The translations under genes were made by a program, and so were the position numbers. Of a stretch of DNA of 64,000 nt, positions 1-10,095 are shown in pieces. How positions within the stretch are numbered: position 1 is the first letter of the stretch; each line of letters begins with the position of its first letter. Source of the DNA: Isoetes taiwanensis (lineage: Eukaryota; Streptophyta; Lycopodiopsida; Isoetales; Isoetaceae); contig JAJEKV010000028.1 of NCBI GenBank assembly GCA_021234155.1, forward strand, positions 1 to 64,000, in the 5' to 3' direction. Below the pieces are notes generated by a model that saw only the letters and a program-made list of their open reading frames with translations, ran no database searches and was not told where the DNA came from.

Positions 1-2117
1 CCGATTACAGGGTCATAGAGCAGTGTATCTTAAGCTTGATTTTCCTAAAGCTTACGATAGTGTTGATTGGGGCTTCTTGGAGAAGTGTCTTCTTGCACTT
101 GGGTTTGGGGAGTCATTCACAAGGAATGTCATGAAGCTCCATACATCAGCCAAATCTACTGTCCTTTTCCAGGGCGAGCCATCGGATATTTTTGTAGTGG
201 GTAGAGGAATTCGACAAGGTTGTCCCTTAGCACCCTTGCTTTTCACAATTGTGGCATAAGTATTGTCCCAGCTCTTCTCCGTGGCTACCCAAGATGGCGT
301 TATTCAAGGCCTCCCAATGGACGATGGTTCTCAAGAGGTATGTAACCAATATGCCGATGACACTTTTTTGTTCCTAATTGCCGAGGTTGAGAATCTTCAT
401 AATGCTAAGCTATTATTAGACACATTCTCCTTAGCATCAGGAGTTCTTGTAGGGTGGCAAAAATGTACAGCTTTGTGGACGTTGGATAGTCCCATCCCTC
501 CCTGTATTTTGGACTATCCATGGAAGATTCTTCTGCATGGCAATACCACAAAGTTGCTTGGTATCCTAGTTGGAATTCACGTCTCTGCTTCAGATGCTTG
601 GGATGAAATCATTAGTGGGTTGCAAAAGCACTTGTTTTGGTGGAATACAGCTAAACTGTCCATGCCCGGTAGAATCACTGTGGCTAAATGTGTTCTTAGT
701 AATACTCATGTCTACATGGCATCTGCTCTATTAGCTCCGCAGTGTAAGATGGAGGAGATTGTGCGTATTGTTAGAAATTTTATTTGGGGTGGAAATGAGT
801 TAGGAGCGGTGGTCAAGGTAGCTTGGGCGAAATGCATTAGACCTAAGGCAGCTGGTGGCAAGGTGATGATATCAAAGTTCATTTGGAGGATTTTCATTGG
901 TAAGGATGATTCTCCTGGCCTGAGGTTGTTGGTGCAGTCGATTCAACATTGTCTCCCATTTCATAAGGCCACCATTAAGCCCCTCCTTCCTTGGGCTTTG
1001 CTTTATCATATGCATCCGTATCCTAATGCTTCTCCCTTTCTAAAGGGGTTGCTTGCTGCTTGGGACACTGTCAGGTCTCTTTTCCATATTAATCCTGAGG
1101 CATGTCTTCAGTTGTCCACTCCCTGCTGGTGGATTCCTTTGCAGGACACTCCAGAGAATGTGCCTCTAAGTGTGGTTGTTCATCCAAAGACACAACGACG
1201 ATGGATAGCAGCTGGTATCAGCACTATTGCAGCTTGGTATGAGTCTGGTCATCTCATGTCATGGGAAGCATTTAGAACAAAGCAGATGGGACAGAGTAAT
1301 CTGGAATCATATTGCTGCATTGTTGCCACAGGATTCTGGTCCACAGATTGAGGTCGTCGTATGGGGTTGCCATCAGAATATCCAGCCATGGCAGTTTGTG
1401 TCTTCTGTGTATAAATTGCTTTTGCATTCTGAAATCCTGCCTCCATCTAATAGGTGGCATCTTCAGGTCCCTCAGCCACAATGGAAAAGTGTTTGGATAT
1501 GGGTATGGGATAAGCTGCTTCATCCCAAAGTAGTAGTTTTGTGGTGGCAAGTGATCCATAGATGCCTCAGAGTCAACAGGTTAGTCCATAAAATGGATAA
1601 TCGAATTTCAGAGCTCTGTCCTTTATTCCAGCAAAGGGTTGAGAGTATTGAGCATTGTTTTTTCTTGTGTGAGCGGCTTCGGTAGGCATAATCTTGGTTG
1701 TTGACCCTTTTTGGCACCTCTCGATCTAGCCAGCAAATTTTGCTTGCTATCTATCCTGATGCTTGGCCCAAACTACGGAAACGAGCTTTTCATCTCGCAT
1801 GTGGCTGGCTTTTATGGTCAATCTGGAAGAGAAGGAGGTTGTTTATCTTTAAGGGCGTAGATACTGCAGATGAGATTATTCTTCAGTGGGCGCAAAATAA
1901 AATTGTTATGGCTTACAATTGTTCTTCTCTTGATCAAGAGAAGAAAGTACTGATCTGGCATACTTACCTTCAGATTCATTCTTTTGCATAGGCAGGTGGT
2001 TGTGCTCAGTTGGATCGGTTTGTCCACTGGGGTTATAATATTGTCTTTGCATTTTATGTTGCTCTGGTTTTTAGTTGGTGAATAAAGCTTGTCGTCCTTC
2101 AAAAAAAAAAAAAAAAA
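1..2117 (+). mobile_element. LINE family A, copy 1 (plant L1-type non-LTR retrotransposon, 3' part)
   Basis: The element enters from the left edge, so its 5' end is outside the window. It runs through the reverse transcriptase core and a C-terminal zinc-binding (zf-RVT) domain to a short 3' UTR and a 17-bp poly(A) run at 2101-2117. The last bases before the poly(A), AATAAAGCTTGTCGTCCTTC, recur with small changes at the ends of the other family A copies (8834, 48546, 49040), which fixes the 3' end of the family. Reading frames are broken, so this copy cannot move by itself. Confidence 0.93.
2..1991 (+). pseudogene. LINE ORF2 remnant: reverse transcriptase and zf-RVT
   Basis: ORF2 protein of L1 LINEs reverse-transcribes the element RNA at a nicked target. 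Here the RT palm is clear: KLDFPKAYDSVDW near 35-73, a GxRQGCPLAP block near 205-235, and YADD at 350-361. The C-terminal part has WDKLLHPKV..LWWQ and a CP..xx..EHCFFLCE zinc-binding pattern (1505-1680), as in plant zf-RVT domains. The frame is broken by TAA at 257-259, which replaces a residue of an otherwise continuous frame, by a frame change near 1230-1350, and by a stop near 1683. The nested copy at 45713-48558 is the closest relative in the window and has different lesions. Confidence 0.9.
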
Positions 2118-2870
2118 TACAAGCTAATACTATATTGTGCCTTACGCATTTGTAGGTTCCGATGTTAGCCCAGCAATGCTGGGCATTATAACTAGTGGTT
2201 AAATAATATCTTGGAGCCAAGATACTATTTATAGGTTAAAGTTCTAGAGTTTAAATATAGTTGAGCCAAGATAGTATCCTTACGTTTAAAGGTCAAACAT
2301 AAATATAAAAAGAACTAAAGCCAAAATTGATTTGAAAGGAAAAGGTAGACGTAACTATAAAAGAGTAACTATAAAAGAAACTATGGGGATGAATAGTTAT
2401 TAGACAATCACTTTTTGTACAAACTACTTTAGCTTTAACTCTAATTAGAATATCTCCTTACCATGTGACCACAATCATGTTTTGATAGACCACCCTTGCT
2501 TATTGATTGGCCATTGCCAACAAGCCTTGCCATAATTCTGCCACTTCTTAGCATCGAGTGACCCAGTTGGGCGGTGAACTACCAAAGACTGGTTAATGCA
2601 TCTAGATCTAGCTCTAGTTTTGGTGAACTAAGAGCTTGATCAATCTGAGTTATTGGTGTACTTCGTATCTTATGTTTATTGGATCTGTGCTTATTTGTCT
2701 TCTTATTTCATACTTGGATCATTTTGCCATTGCTAACGGTTTATTCTCTGGATTGTGCAACAAACCTGGGTGGTTTACAGGTTATGAGGTTATGATTTGT
2801 TTGAAGAAGTCTGGTATTCTATATAGAAGACATATGTATGGTTTAATGTTGTAAACCATACCATAACAAT
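2118..2870. other. No gene recognised
   Basis: AT-rich sequence between the LINE poly(A) and a primer-binding-like site. The open frame at 2636-2854 has no recognisable domain and I treat it as chance. This stretch may include the end of an old LTR, because a primer site follows directly. Confidence 0.5.
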
Positions 2871-2882
2871 TGGTATTAGAGC
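2871..2882 (+). promoter_or_regulatory. Primer-binding-site-like sequence (initiator-Met tRNA, one mismatch)
   Basis: TGGTATTAGAGC differs at one base from TGGTATCAGAGC, the usual plant LTR-retrotransposon primer site for initiator-Met tRNA, and from the perfect copy at 4641. It suggests that a 5' LTR once ended just before 2871. No matching LTR was found by eye. Confidence 0.45.
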
Positions 2883-3960
2883 CAAGCTATTCCTAAAGTT
2901 TGCAGCGACTTTCGGTTGGTGTTGGAGATTGCAAACAGGAATAAAGGACCTTATTCTGGCTATTCTTGATGTTTGTAAGTCATTTAGTTGGTGCTAGTGA
3001 TTGCAAACTGGAATAGAATTCCTCCTCCTAAGAATCTAAATGATTTTCTTTCTATGAATTTAAAATTTTAACTTCTTGAATCATTCTTTCCAATCCATTT
3101 CTACCCAGATTAACCAATCTTTGGATATCAGTACGACAAAATTGTTTGTTGCAGAAATCATATAGGTGCAGGTGATTGGTGACGTGGAATAAGCAGAGGG
3201 AACTGAGCCTAATCTTCCTTATCAATCCAATTCATTTACCAAAATAGATCTCCTTCCAATCAAGCCGAACTAGAACTGACAATCCATCTCCTTGGCCAGG
3301 ATGGATCTCCGCTGAAACTTTTCCTGCATCTACGGAGGGTGTATCTATGGTGGACGGATCAATCTTTATCTGAACTGTCTATCATTGACAAATCTTGAAC
3401 TATTCCAAACTAAACGAATTCTAAACAATGTAAAGTGCAGCCCATTGTTTTAGTAGAATAGAATAGAATATGATTTTATCGTCCACGGAGACCAACTGGC
3501 CTATGGGACCCAATTACAAAGAGAGAGCAGCAGGCGTTTTAGTAAGATGTCTTAATAATGAATATCTGTCTGTAAGAAATTGTAGTTTAAAAAGTAGAGG
3601 TGACTTCAAAATTTGCTAAAAGATTTTAAAGGATTCGTGCCTTTAAAGAAATTGTAAATCTATTTTATGATTGTGTTGCTTCCTTCTAATGAATGATCAT
3701 GCCATTAATAGTTGCACAATGGTTGGTGCCATAAGTGTTGATGTTAAAGGATGATATTAAATTCTAGATTGGTGTCTAGAGTTTTGAGCAGTAGTTGGTG
3801 CTACTGGTTGGAGTCGGTGCTTCAACGGTACCCTTGATCTTTTCTTAATCTTGCCTTTATTTTAAAACTTGAATTTTATCTAGTAGATCTTAAGCTTTGC
3901 TAATATATCTCAAAATAATCAAATCTTCCCTGAATCTGATATGGAGCATGCTAGGGGGAG
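2883..3960 (+). mobile_element. Non-coding interior of a degenerate LTR retrotransposon (tentative)
   Basis: The segment lies between the primer-like site at 2871 and a polypurine run AGGGGGAG at 3953-3960, the position expected for second-strand priming before a 3' LTR. It has no gag or pol. It contains repeated short phrases around GTTGGTGYT and GATTGCAAAC at about 2917, 2989 and 3791. It could be a non-autonomous or internally deleted element. The inference rests on two short motifs only. Confidence 0.35.
3456..3535 (-). mobile_element. 80-bp retro-insertion with TTCTA-type tail and 9-bp target duplication
   Basis: On the minus strand this is the family B 3'-end sequence (GGGACCCATAGGCCAGTTGG, then a CCGTGGAC segment) followed by three TATTC units. 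It is flanked by a perfect 9-bp direct repeat, GTTTTAGTA, at 3447-3455 and 3536-3544. A very short 5'-truncated insertion of LINE 3'-end sequence, or of a SINE sharing that end, explains it. Confidence 0.75.
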
Positions 3961-4638
3961 TGGTCCAATACAAGGGATTAAGGCAATGGGGCATAATGAT
4001 ATCAATAATTATAAGAATTGGCAAAAAGGGGGCAAGATATTACCTTCAAATATTAGAAGCTAAAGTATAGGGAGATATTTTGTTCAAAAGCATCGAAAGA
4101 AGGGCATGCAACTATTTTTATAAAAAAGGGAGACGAACTGATTTAGAAGGAGGCGGCCAGCATAGAATCGAATCAGAGGAGACTCCAGATATAGAATCCG
4201 GCAGCTGCGACCGACCTCTGCCATATAATCCGGCACCAGCAACCCGGTTCTGTCTGCGGCTTCCTAAATCCGGCCTGCAGGGATTCGAGCCAGCTTGGGA
4301 TTCAGATTCTAAGAATCTTGCCCTCTTGATGCTGCCAAAGAATTGGATCGAGCCTATTCTTGTCGATTCATCTTGTTTGCTTTAATGCTATTGTAAATCG
4401 AAAGATCATGTGCTAAAGGAAAAGAAGCCTTGATCTTTCCTTTCTCTAAATCCAATTGCCTTAATCCCTGGATCCGGTTGGGTGGAAACTGGATGCTCTG
4501 TAGCTTGGTTGTGGAAACCAAGAACCTTTGTTACGGATCAAAGCTGTTATAAGACTCCAAGAATTGATTCTTCTGTTTCTATCTATTTAACTGTCTTTCA
4601 AAGTGGGTAATATCTTCAAGAATCCTTAAACCATATCA
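3961..4638 (+). mobile_element. Candidate LTR (678 bp) of the Ty3 element
   Basis: It begins TGG after the polypurine run and ends ATATCA two bases before a perfect primer-binding site, giving TG...CA termini. A TATA-like run TTTTTATAAAAAAG near 4115-4128 could be the U3 promoter. No second copy is in the window, so the borders come from the adjoining motifs, not from alignment. Confidence 0.5.
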
Positions 4639-4640
4639 AG

Positions 4641-4652
4641 TGGTATCAGAGC
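4641..4652 (+). promoter_or_regulatory. Primer-binding site for initiator-Met tRNA
   Basis: TGGTATCAGAGC matches the plant initiator-Met tRNA 3' end complement exactly. It starts two bases after the candidate LTR end and 24 bases before the gag start codon, the standard arrangement in plant Ty3 and Copia elements. Confidence 0.85.
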
Positions 4653-4675
4653 GAGTCGATCCTCATACCTGATCA

Positions 4676-5872
4676 ATGGCCCAACGCTTCAATGTTACTG
4701 AAGCACAATACCAGCAAGCTTTGTCTAATGCTAGGTATATTGCATCCCAGTTAGCATTGCCTATGCCTAGCAGTCAGCAAGAGTATGACAGGCAAGTGGA
4801 ATTGCTGTCTATTCTGTATCGCTTCCTTCCAGATATTTATCTGCAACCTTCGCAACCACCTCCTTTGCCTAATGGTCCTCCACCAGTAACTCCTCCACCG
4901 CCACCTAAGCTGAGAAAATGGTTAGAGAAAGCAGGCATGCCGTCCTTCAAAGGGAGAAAGACAAAGCCTGTCAAGGTTGTCAGTTTTATCAGCCAGTGGG
5001 AAAAGTTTTTTGAACGTGTGCAGGCAACAGATGTGGAAAGACTGCAAGCCATGGACACTTACTTAAAAGATGAAGCCCAAGCATGGTGGCAAGGTAGACG
5101 AGAATGTGATCCCAGGATTAGTAATTGGGAAAGTTTCAAAACGGCCTTTGAAGCACACTATTTGCCCTCTAACTATCACAGTGAGCTACGTAGGGAATGG
5201 GATTGTCTGAAACAAGGGGAAACTGAGAGTAGTCAATCCTACACTTCCAAATTCACTCATTTAGCGGCACTAATAAGAAATCTGGATGGGAAAGAGCTTC
5301 TGAGAAAATATGTGTGGATGTAGGGATGATATCTATGCGGAGATGGAAATATTTCACCCTAAAGATTTAGACGAAGCTATAAAACTAGCATCCGCAGTGG
5401 AACGAAAATAGATCCAAGAACTAGGAAATTTGATTTTTGGGATGAGGACACTTCAGATCAAAAAGACAAAAAGAGTAGCAAAGAGAAGAACGGAAGCAAG
5501 GAATCTTCCAGAAACTTCAAGAAGAAGAGAAATAATGGCAATGGTAATGGTTCCGAAAGGAAGCGAGAAGAAGAAAGTCAAAGTAGAGTGCGGAAGGAAA
5601 CTAAGGAACCAAAGGGAGGTTGCTATAGATGTGGAGGAAAGCATTACCTAAGGGATTGTCCGTTTGGAGAAGGGGGAATCACAAAGGTTGCGACACTAAA
5701 ACCTCAAAGGGGTGTACAAATGCATGCTATTGAAGGTCCCAAACCGGAGGATATACCTGAGACCTCTAAAGCTGCTGATGAGCGGAAGAAAGGTGTAAGC
5801 TTCCAAGATGAGGAACGGGCAAAGGCTAATGCCAAAGAACGGAGGTGGCTCCAAATGGGAACTTTGGGGTAA
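4676..5872 (+). pseudogene. Ty3/gypsy retrotransposon gag (nucleocapsid), broken
   Basis: Gag forms the virus-like particle. The ATG lies just after the primer site. The N-terminal 60 residues lead into a proline-rich linker (about residues 57-80). A Retrotrans_gag domain follows, with the hallmark AWWQG and W.SFK..F...YLP segments. The first frame stops at 5321-5323. A shifted frame continues to about 5410 and ends in TAG. A basic linker then leads to a CCHC zinc knuckle at 5621-5659 (C-x2-C-x3-H-x4-C), back in the original frame, which ends at 5872. Protease, reverse transcriptase and integrase are absent: LINE B sequence begins 19 bases downstream. Confidence 0.85.
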
Positions 5873-5890
5873 ACATAGTAAACATTTACA

Positions 5891-7480
5891 TTTTTTTTTT
5901 AATGTAAGATTTGAATTGTATGTTGATTTTTTGTGTGGAATGAAAATTAAACTATTATATAAGCATGGTGCATTAGATGTAAATTTTGAAGAATGGTAAT
6001 TGTAGTTGTAGCAATAGGCCTGACAAAATTTACATCCGTATCGCGGAGATGCAATGATTGGGTATCCGTGCATCCATAACCTCAACAAACCCACTGACGC
6101 CGTATTCAACAACTCATGCAACGGTTGTTCAGGCACTAGTAATCGAACATACCGCTCTCTGATATGGGCAAACGGTGGGCAGACCTGGAGGGCATGACAT
6201 TCATCCTCAATGGCACCCTGGTGGCAACACTGGCAAAGCCTTTGCTCTCGTGCTTCCCGAGCCCAACGTCCTGTCTCAATACGGAGGCGATGTGCACCCG
6301 TGCGAATGGAAGCTATAAGTCTGCGCTTCTTCATGGGCAACTGGGTGTATAAGTACTGGTGTGGGCCTTCGTGAGCCTGGGATTGACTTGCTGCTGATAG
6401 TGTGCCAGCTTAACGTGCGTCAGAGCATCTGCATCCCAGAGCTTGCGAAGGAAAGTAGCATCTAGGTACAACTTAAATGCCTTGCGATCTTTCTTTGTCC
6501 TTACATGTACACATCTGTTTGCCTGTACACCCCAGCGTGAGAACCACTGAGCTTGCTTGTCCTTCTAGCAGGCTTTCAGGCGTTGGGGACCCATCGCCAT
6601 GGCCAAAGCAAGGTTGGGAAACGTGTATCACCCATAGCGACCACCTTCTGGAAGTAAATGATATGGCGTTCCAATGCAGCCCATTGAAGGGGCAGAAAAC
6701 CTGTCTCCTGGAGTAGGATCTGGTATGGAACTGTAGACTTTACCCCAAGGGCTCGTGCCAAGAAGGCTTTCTGCACCTGCTCGAGGTCATTCCAGGTGTT
6801 GAGGGATATCACCGGACCCCATACTTCTGCCCCATATAAAAGGACCAGCTCGACCAATGCCCGAAATAAGTGTGACTGGTGGCCCCAAGCATACAACTCT
6901 GTCTTGTGGCTGTTGTTCTGCATGGCATAGAGTGCTTTCCAACCTGCCGTGACCTGCAACCTGATGGCAGCATCCCAATGGGTGGTAGTAGAGAACTCAA
7001 TCCCCAAGTACTTGTAGGTCGGAGCCACCTCCACATCCTGTCCCTGGTAAGTGAATGAGGGAAGCCTTGGCTGACGGGATGATGAGACTAGCTGCACCCT
7101 AGTTTTGGCCAAGTTAACTTGCACGCCGGTGAATCGGCAAAAAGTGTCGAGAACAACCAGGTGACGTTGCATGTCCTCTGGAGTATAGGCCAGGAGGTTG
7201 ACATCATCAGCATATATGAGTTGCCGGATTGTGTGATGCGTGAGATGGGCACCCACACCTCCATGCTCAGAGATCCAATCTTCCAGCTGGTCAATGTACA
7301 GGCCAAAGAGTGTGAGGGAGAGGGGGCAACCTTGATGCACTCCAATACTACTGATTACCGGCTGTCCTGACGATGTGATACGGCCTGAGCATGCCTCGTA
7401 CAGCCTATACACTGCATTCTGCAAGTCAAGGGGAGTCCCCAGCTGCCGCAGTCTGTCCCATAACAACCATGAGAGGATGT
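5891..7480 (-). mobile_element. LINE family B, copy 1 (5'-truncated)
   Basis: On the minus strand the element starts inside the reverse transcriptase near 7480 and ends in an A-run (T10 at 5891-5900 on the plus strand). Protein-level similarity to the longer copy at 15393-21130 is obvious along the whole RT and C-terminus. Its 3' UTR lacks the hairpin and end block of the longer copy. It sits directly behind the Ty3 gag remnant, so it may have inserted into that element, but no target duplication or continuation of the Ty3 element was found. Confidence 0.85.
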
Positions 7481-7496
7481 TCAAAATGAAAAGCAC
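5990..7496 (-). pseudogene. LINE B reverse transcriptase and C-terminal zinc-binding region, broken
   Basis: A 300-residue open frame (7496-6576) carries the RT motifs GVHQGCPLSLTLF and YADD (7203-7214), then an AxTYKYLG thumb segment typical of jockey/I-like LINEs rather than plant L1. The frame breaks near 6580. The C-terminal part resumes at 6345 with RLRIETGRW and C-x2-C...EDE-C-H...C, a putative zinc-binding end. The N-terminal third of RT, the endonuclease and ORF1 are missing. Confidence 0.85.
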
Positions 7497-7520
7497 ACCT
7501 CGTCCCTAAAGAAAAATCAC

Positions 7521-8127
7521 ATGGACTCCTTAATCAATTATAGAGAGAGAGTCGTGACATGCTTAGAAATAAAACAACCATGCGGGGGGAAGCTAAGAGA
7601 CAGGTTCTTACCAGAGTCTAGATGGGAGGGTTCTCATGGAGCAAGCACATCAAAGAAGGTTGACTTGGGTCCTAACAATAGCTCCAAGTGGTTTGTGGGA
7701 AGCAAGGCCTCAAAGCTGAAGTGGTTTAATCTTCTTGAGTGGGATCCTTTTGAGGACATCAAGGAAGGATATGTTGTGCTAGTAAGGCCTGACAATGAGG
7801 ATTGTTCAATATGGTTAGGGGTGGCACTCTTTGATGTTACCACCACCATGCCTGATGGGGAGGAGTTGAATCCTGGATTCCAAGTTCAATATTGGGAGCC
7901 CGTTAGAAGGCACAAGAGGGGCAACTTGAAGGAGCAATACAACGATTGCTGAGAAGAAGTGGAGGGCAAATCATGTTGATCCTCAAAGGATGGAATTGGT
8001 GGAGTGTGTGGTATAACCATATCCAACTTGTCACATTTCAAAGGACAAGATCCGTAAGATCCCCAAAAGGGAGATGGACAAAGCCATGAGCAACCTCCAT
8101 GCTATAGCATTGTATGAGGGTAGATAA
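7521..8127 (+). pseudogene. Unknown protein gene, decayed (tandem WxG/QYW-rich region)
   Basis: I do not recognise the family. A 143-codon frame (7521-7952) encodes a domain with the pattern VLVRPDNEDCSIWLGVALFD then VQYWEPVRR. After a one-base frame change at about 7950 the protein continues as KKWRANHVDPQRMELVECVV, meets TAA, and continues in the same frame as PYPTCHISKDKIRKIPKRE to a stop at 8125-8127. Sense continuing past both lesions shows a once-real coding sequence of at least 195 residues. Short hydrophobic blocks around W residues resemble reader-type beta-barrels, but that is impression only. It could be transposon cargo or a host gene fragment. Confidence 0.6.
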
Positions 8128-8439
8128 TATTGAGAAGCTTGAAAACTTTCTCAACTCGTGGTTTGTAAAATTTATGAGGAAAACAAGTGACCTAGTTCTT
8201 GGTATATGATGTGTAATTCTATTCAAGCATTCAATTCAATTTTTGTTTTTTAGTATGAGTTCCATTTTCAGCATGAGACCAAACGTCAGGATCTGACCCA
8301 CTTTAATTAAATCCGACTTTATATTTTTGTATGTCAACTGTGACCTTATACGTCTATAAGGATCACGTCATCGAGAGCTTGCGCATGTGAGGACATACCA
8401 AACTAGTCATTTTACAACACTAGTGCATGTTCTATCTAC
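8128..8439. other. No gene recognised
   Basis: AT-rich spacer between the decayed gene and a LINE A fragment. Nothing supportable seen. Confidence 0.6.
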
Positions 8440-8834
8440 ATCTATATCCTAATGCTTCCCCCCTTTCTAAAGGGGTTGCTTGCTACTTGGGGTACTGTTA
8501 GGTTTCTTTTTCATATCAATCCTGAGGCATGCCTTCAGTTGTCTTCTACCTGTTATTGGGTTCCTTTGCGAGATACACTAGACAATGTGCTTCTGAGTGT
8601 TATTGTACATCAAAGATAAGATAAGATAAGATAAATATTTTAACGTCGCACCACTAGGCAGCGTCCTCAAAGACACAATGATGATGGAGAGTAGCTTGGA
8701 TAAGCACTATTGCATCTTGGTATGAGTCTATCCATCTCTTGTCATGGGAAGCATTCAGAACAAAATACTTGTTGTATAGATGGGTTTCCATGTGATATGT
8801 AGAATGTGTTGATGTCCTTCAATAAATAAATAAA
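8440..8834 (+). mobile_element. LINE family A, copy 4 (fragment with internal deletion)
   Basis: Bases 8440-8765 align by eye to 1015-1285 of LINE A copy 1 (for example CCTAATGCTTC and GGGGTTGCTTGCT), then jump to the family 3' end, which reads GATGTCCTTCAATAAATAAATAAA. About 800 bp of the RT/zf-RVT region is absent. The alignment is also interrupted by a 51-bp insertion at 8616-8666. Confidence 0.8.
8616..8666 (-). mobile_element. 51-bp retro-insertion with GATAA tail inside LINE A copy 4
   Basis: LINE A copy 1 reads CATCCAAAGACAC at this point. Here a 51-bp block interrupts it, flanked by TCAAAG at 8610-8615 and 8667-8672. On the minus strand the block is a CTGCCTAGTGGTGCGACGTT stretch followed by TATCT repeats. 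The CTGCCTAGTGG motif recurs beside the GATA/GATG tail at 15203-15245. Confidence 0.75.
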
Positions 8835-8839
8835 AAAGT

Positions 8840-9225
8840 CCATAGTTAATGCTACGAAAGAGAAAGAAAGAAACAAAAAAATAAAATAAAAATAAACAAT
8901 GTTCCTCTAGCTTTCCATTAGGTTAAACATAGTTAAAGTAAATCAAAGTGACCTACAAAGCTGGTTCAGTATAAAATTACCCCTCAATTTGTTGTTGTGG
9001 CATGTTCTTAATGATGGGGGATTTCATCTCGCAAAATCCTTAATGATGAGGATTCTACCACCACAACAGATTTAAAATAACTTTATTTCTAGAAAGCTTT
9101 GGGCACACAGAGCAGGGACCAACACTCGTATTTGACACTCGAGCCAGAAGTTATAAAGAAAACTGTATCAGGATCTTACATGATGCCCCGCAGTTGAAAT
9201 TGGATCTAGATGAAAGGGAACTTGT
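8840..9225 (+). repeat. Dispersed repeat R1, copy 1
   Basis: About 385 bp that aligns by eye to 11104-11467, and in part to 27833-28050 and 15296-15392. It contains an imperfect hairpin: TTGTGGCATG...GGGGGATTYCATCTCGCAAAATCC pairing with a GAGGATTYTACCACCACAA arm. No coding capacity. Confidence 0.8.
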
Positions 9226-9363
9226 AAAAAATATTTTACATGAAAAGAATATTAAATTTAACAGGAATGTTGTCGATAGTAACATCATTTGCAGGCAACT
9301 CTGTAACCCACTTGAATGACGAATTGAATGTAAGTCATTACGTTTGCAAATGCTTTTTACTAA

Positions 9364-9419
9364 GTTTTTTTTTTCTTTTTTTTTTTTTTTTTTTTTTTTG
9401 AGGGGAGGGAGGGGAGGGG
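9364..9419 (+). repeat. Poly(T) tract followed by a G-quadruplex motif
   Basis: A T-rich run of about 35 bases (9365-9399, one C) is followed at 9402-9419 by four G-runs (GGGG, GGG, GGGG, GGGG) separated by single A residues. One-base loops predict a very stable parallel quadruplex on the plus strand. Confidence 0.8.
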
Positions 9420-10080
9420 ACTTTAATTCATAAATAAGGGTTTTCATGCATAAGGTTAAATAAGGTTCTAAAGTTCTAATAAGTTTTAAAGGTTGTATTG
9501 TTTCAATGGCCAATAGATACTTCAAAAAAGCTTACGACCTTTTATCGGCCACGACACAGAGAATTCACTCTACTAATTCCACTGTAGATCAGCCCCTCCT
9601 AATCCGACTCGAGATCCTTCCCTGCTCATTCCACTGCAGATCGCCCTCTGCTAGAGAATCATGCTTCAAATTTGACATCTCTACCACATCAGAAAGGCAA
9701 TATTAGTGTTCTTCCGAGATTCGAGCTTCATGTAGCAGATGAAGCTATTTGAAGATATCCTCTTAAGCTATTTTGAAGATATCCTTTTAGCCATATCCAT
9801 TTAAGCATATTTCATCTCATATTTTCACATTTTTTATTTCTCTATCCACCTTGGAGTTTTGGCTCTGGTTTTTTTACTTGGATCTCTTTTGTTGCCTCTA
9901 TATCTCTCCTGATTCGATATACTCTAGAGCTTCAAAAAATAAAATGGTCGTTAAAGCACAGGGGCAGAATAGCCAAGAACACCAGGATGGACATTGTTAA
10001 TTAACAATGTGATGTAGTTTAAGCTCTGGAATGATAAGCACAGTAAGCCAAATTAGAAAGCTCAGTTATGTGACAGAAGT
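9420..10080. other. No gene recognised
   Basis: The open frame 9506-9706 has no recognisable domain. A short imperfect repeat (GAAGATATCCT, 9751-9790) is the only structure noted. Confidence 0.5.
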
Positions 10081-10095
10081 CTGCAAATTCTTAGA

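Noticed and set aside
5696-6340. Single 214-residue minus-strand protein
   Set aside because: Its first third is the LINE B C-terminus; the remainder is translated 3' UTR, A-run and antisense of Ty3 gag.
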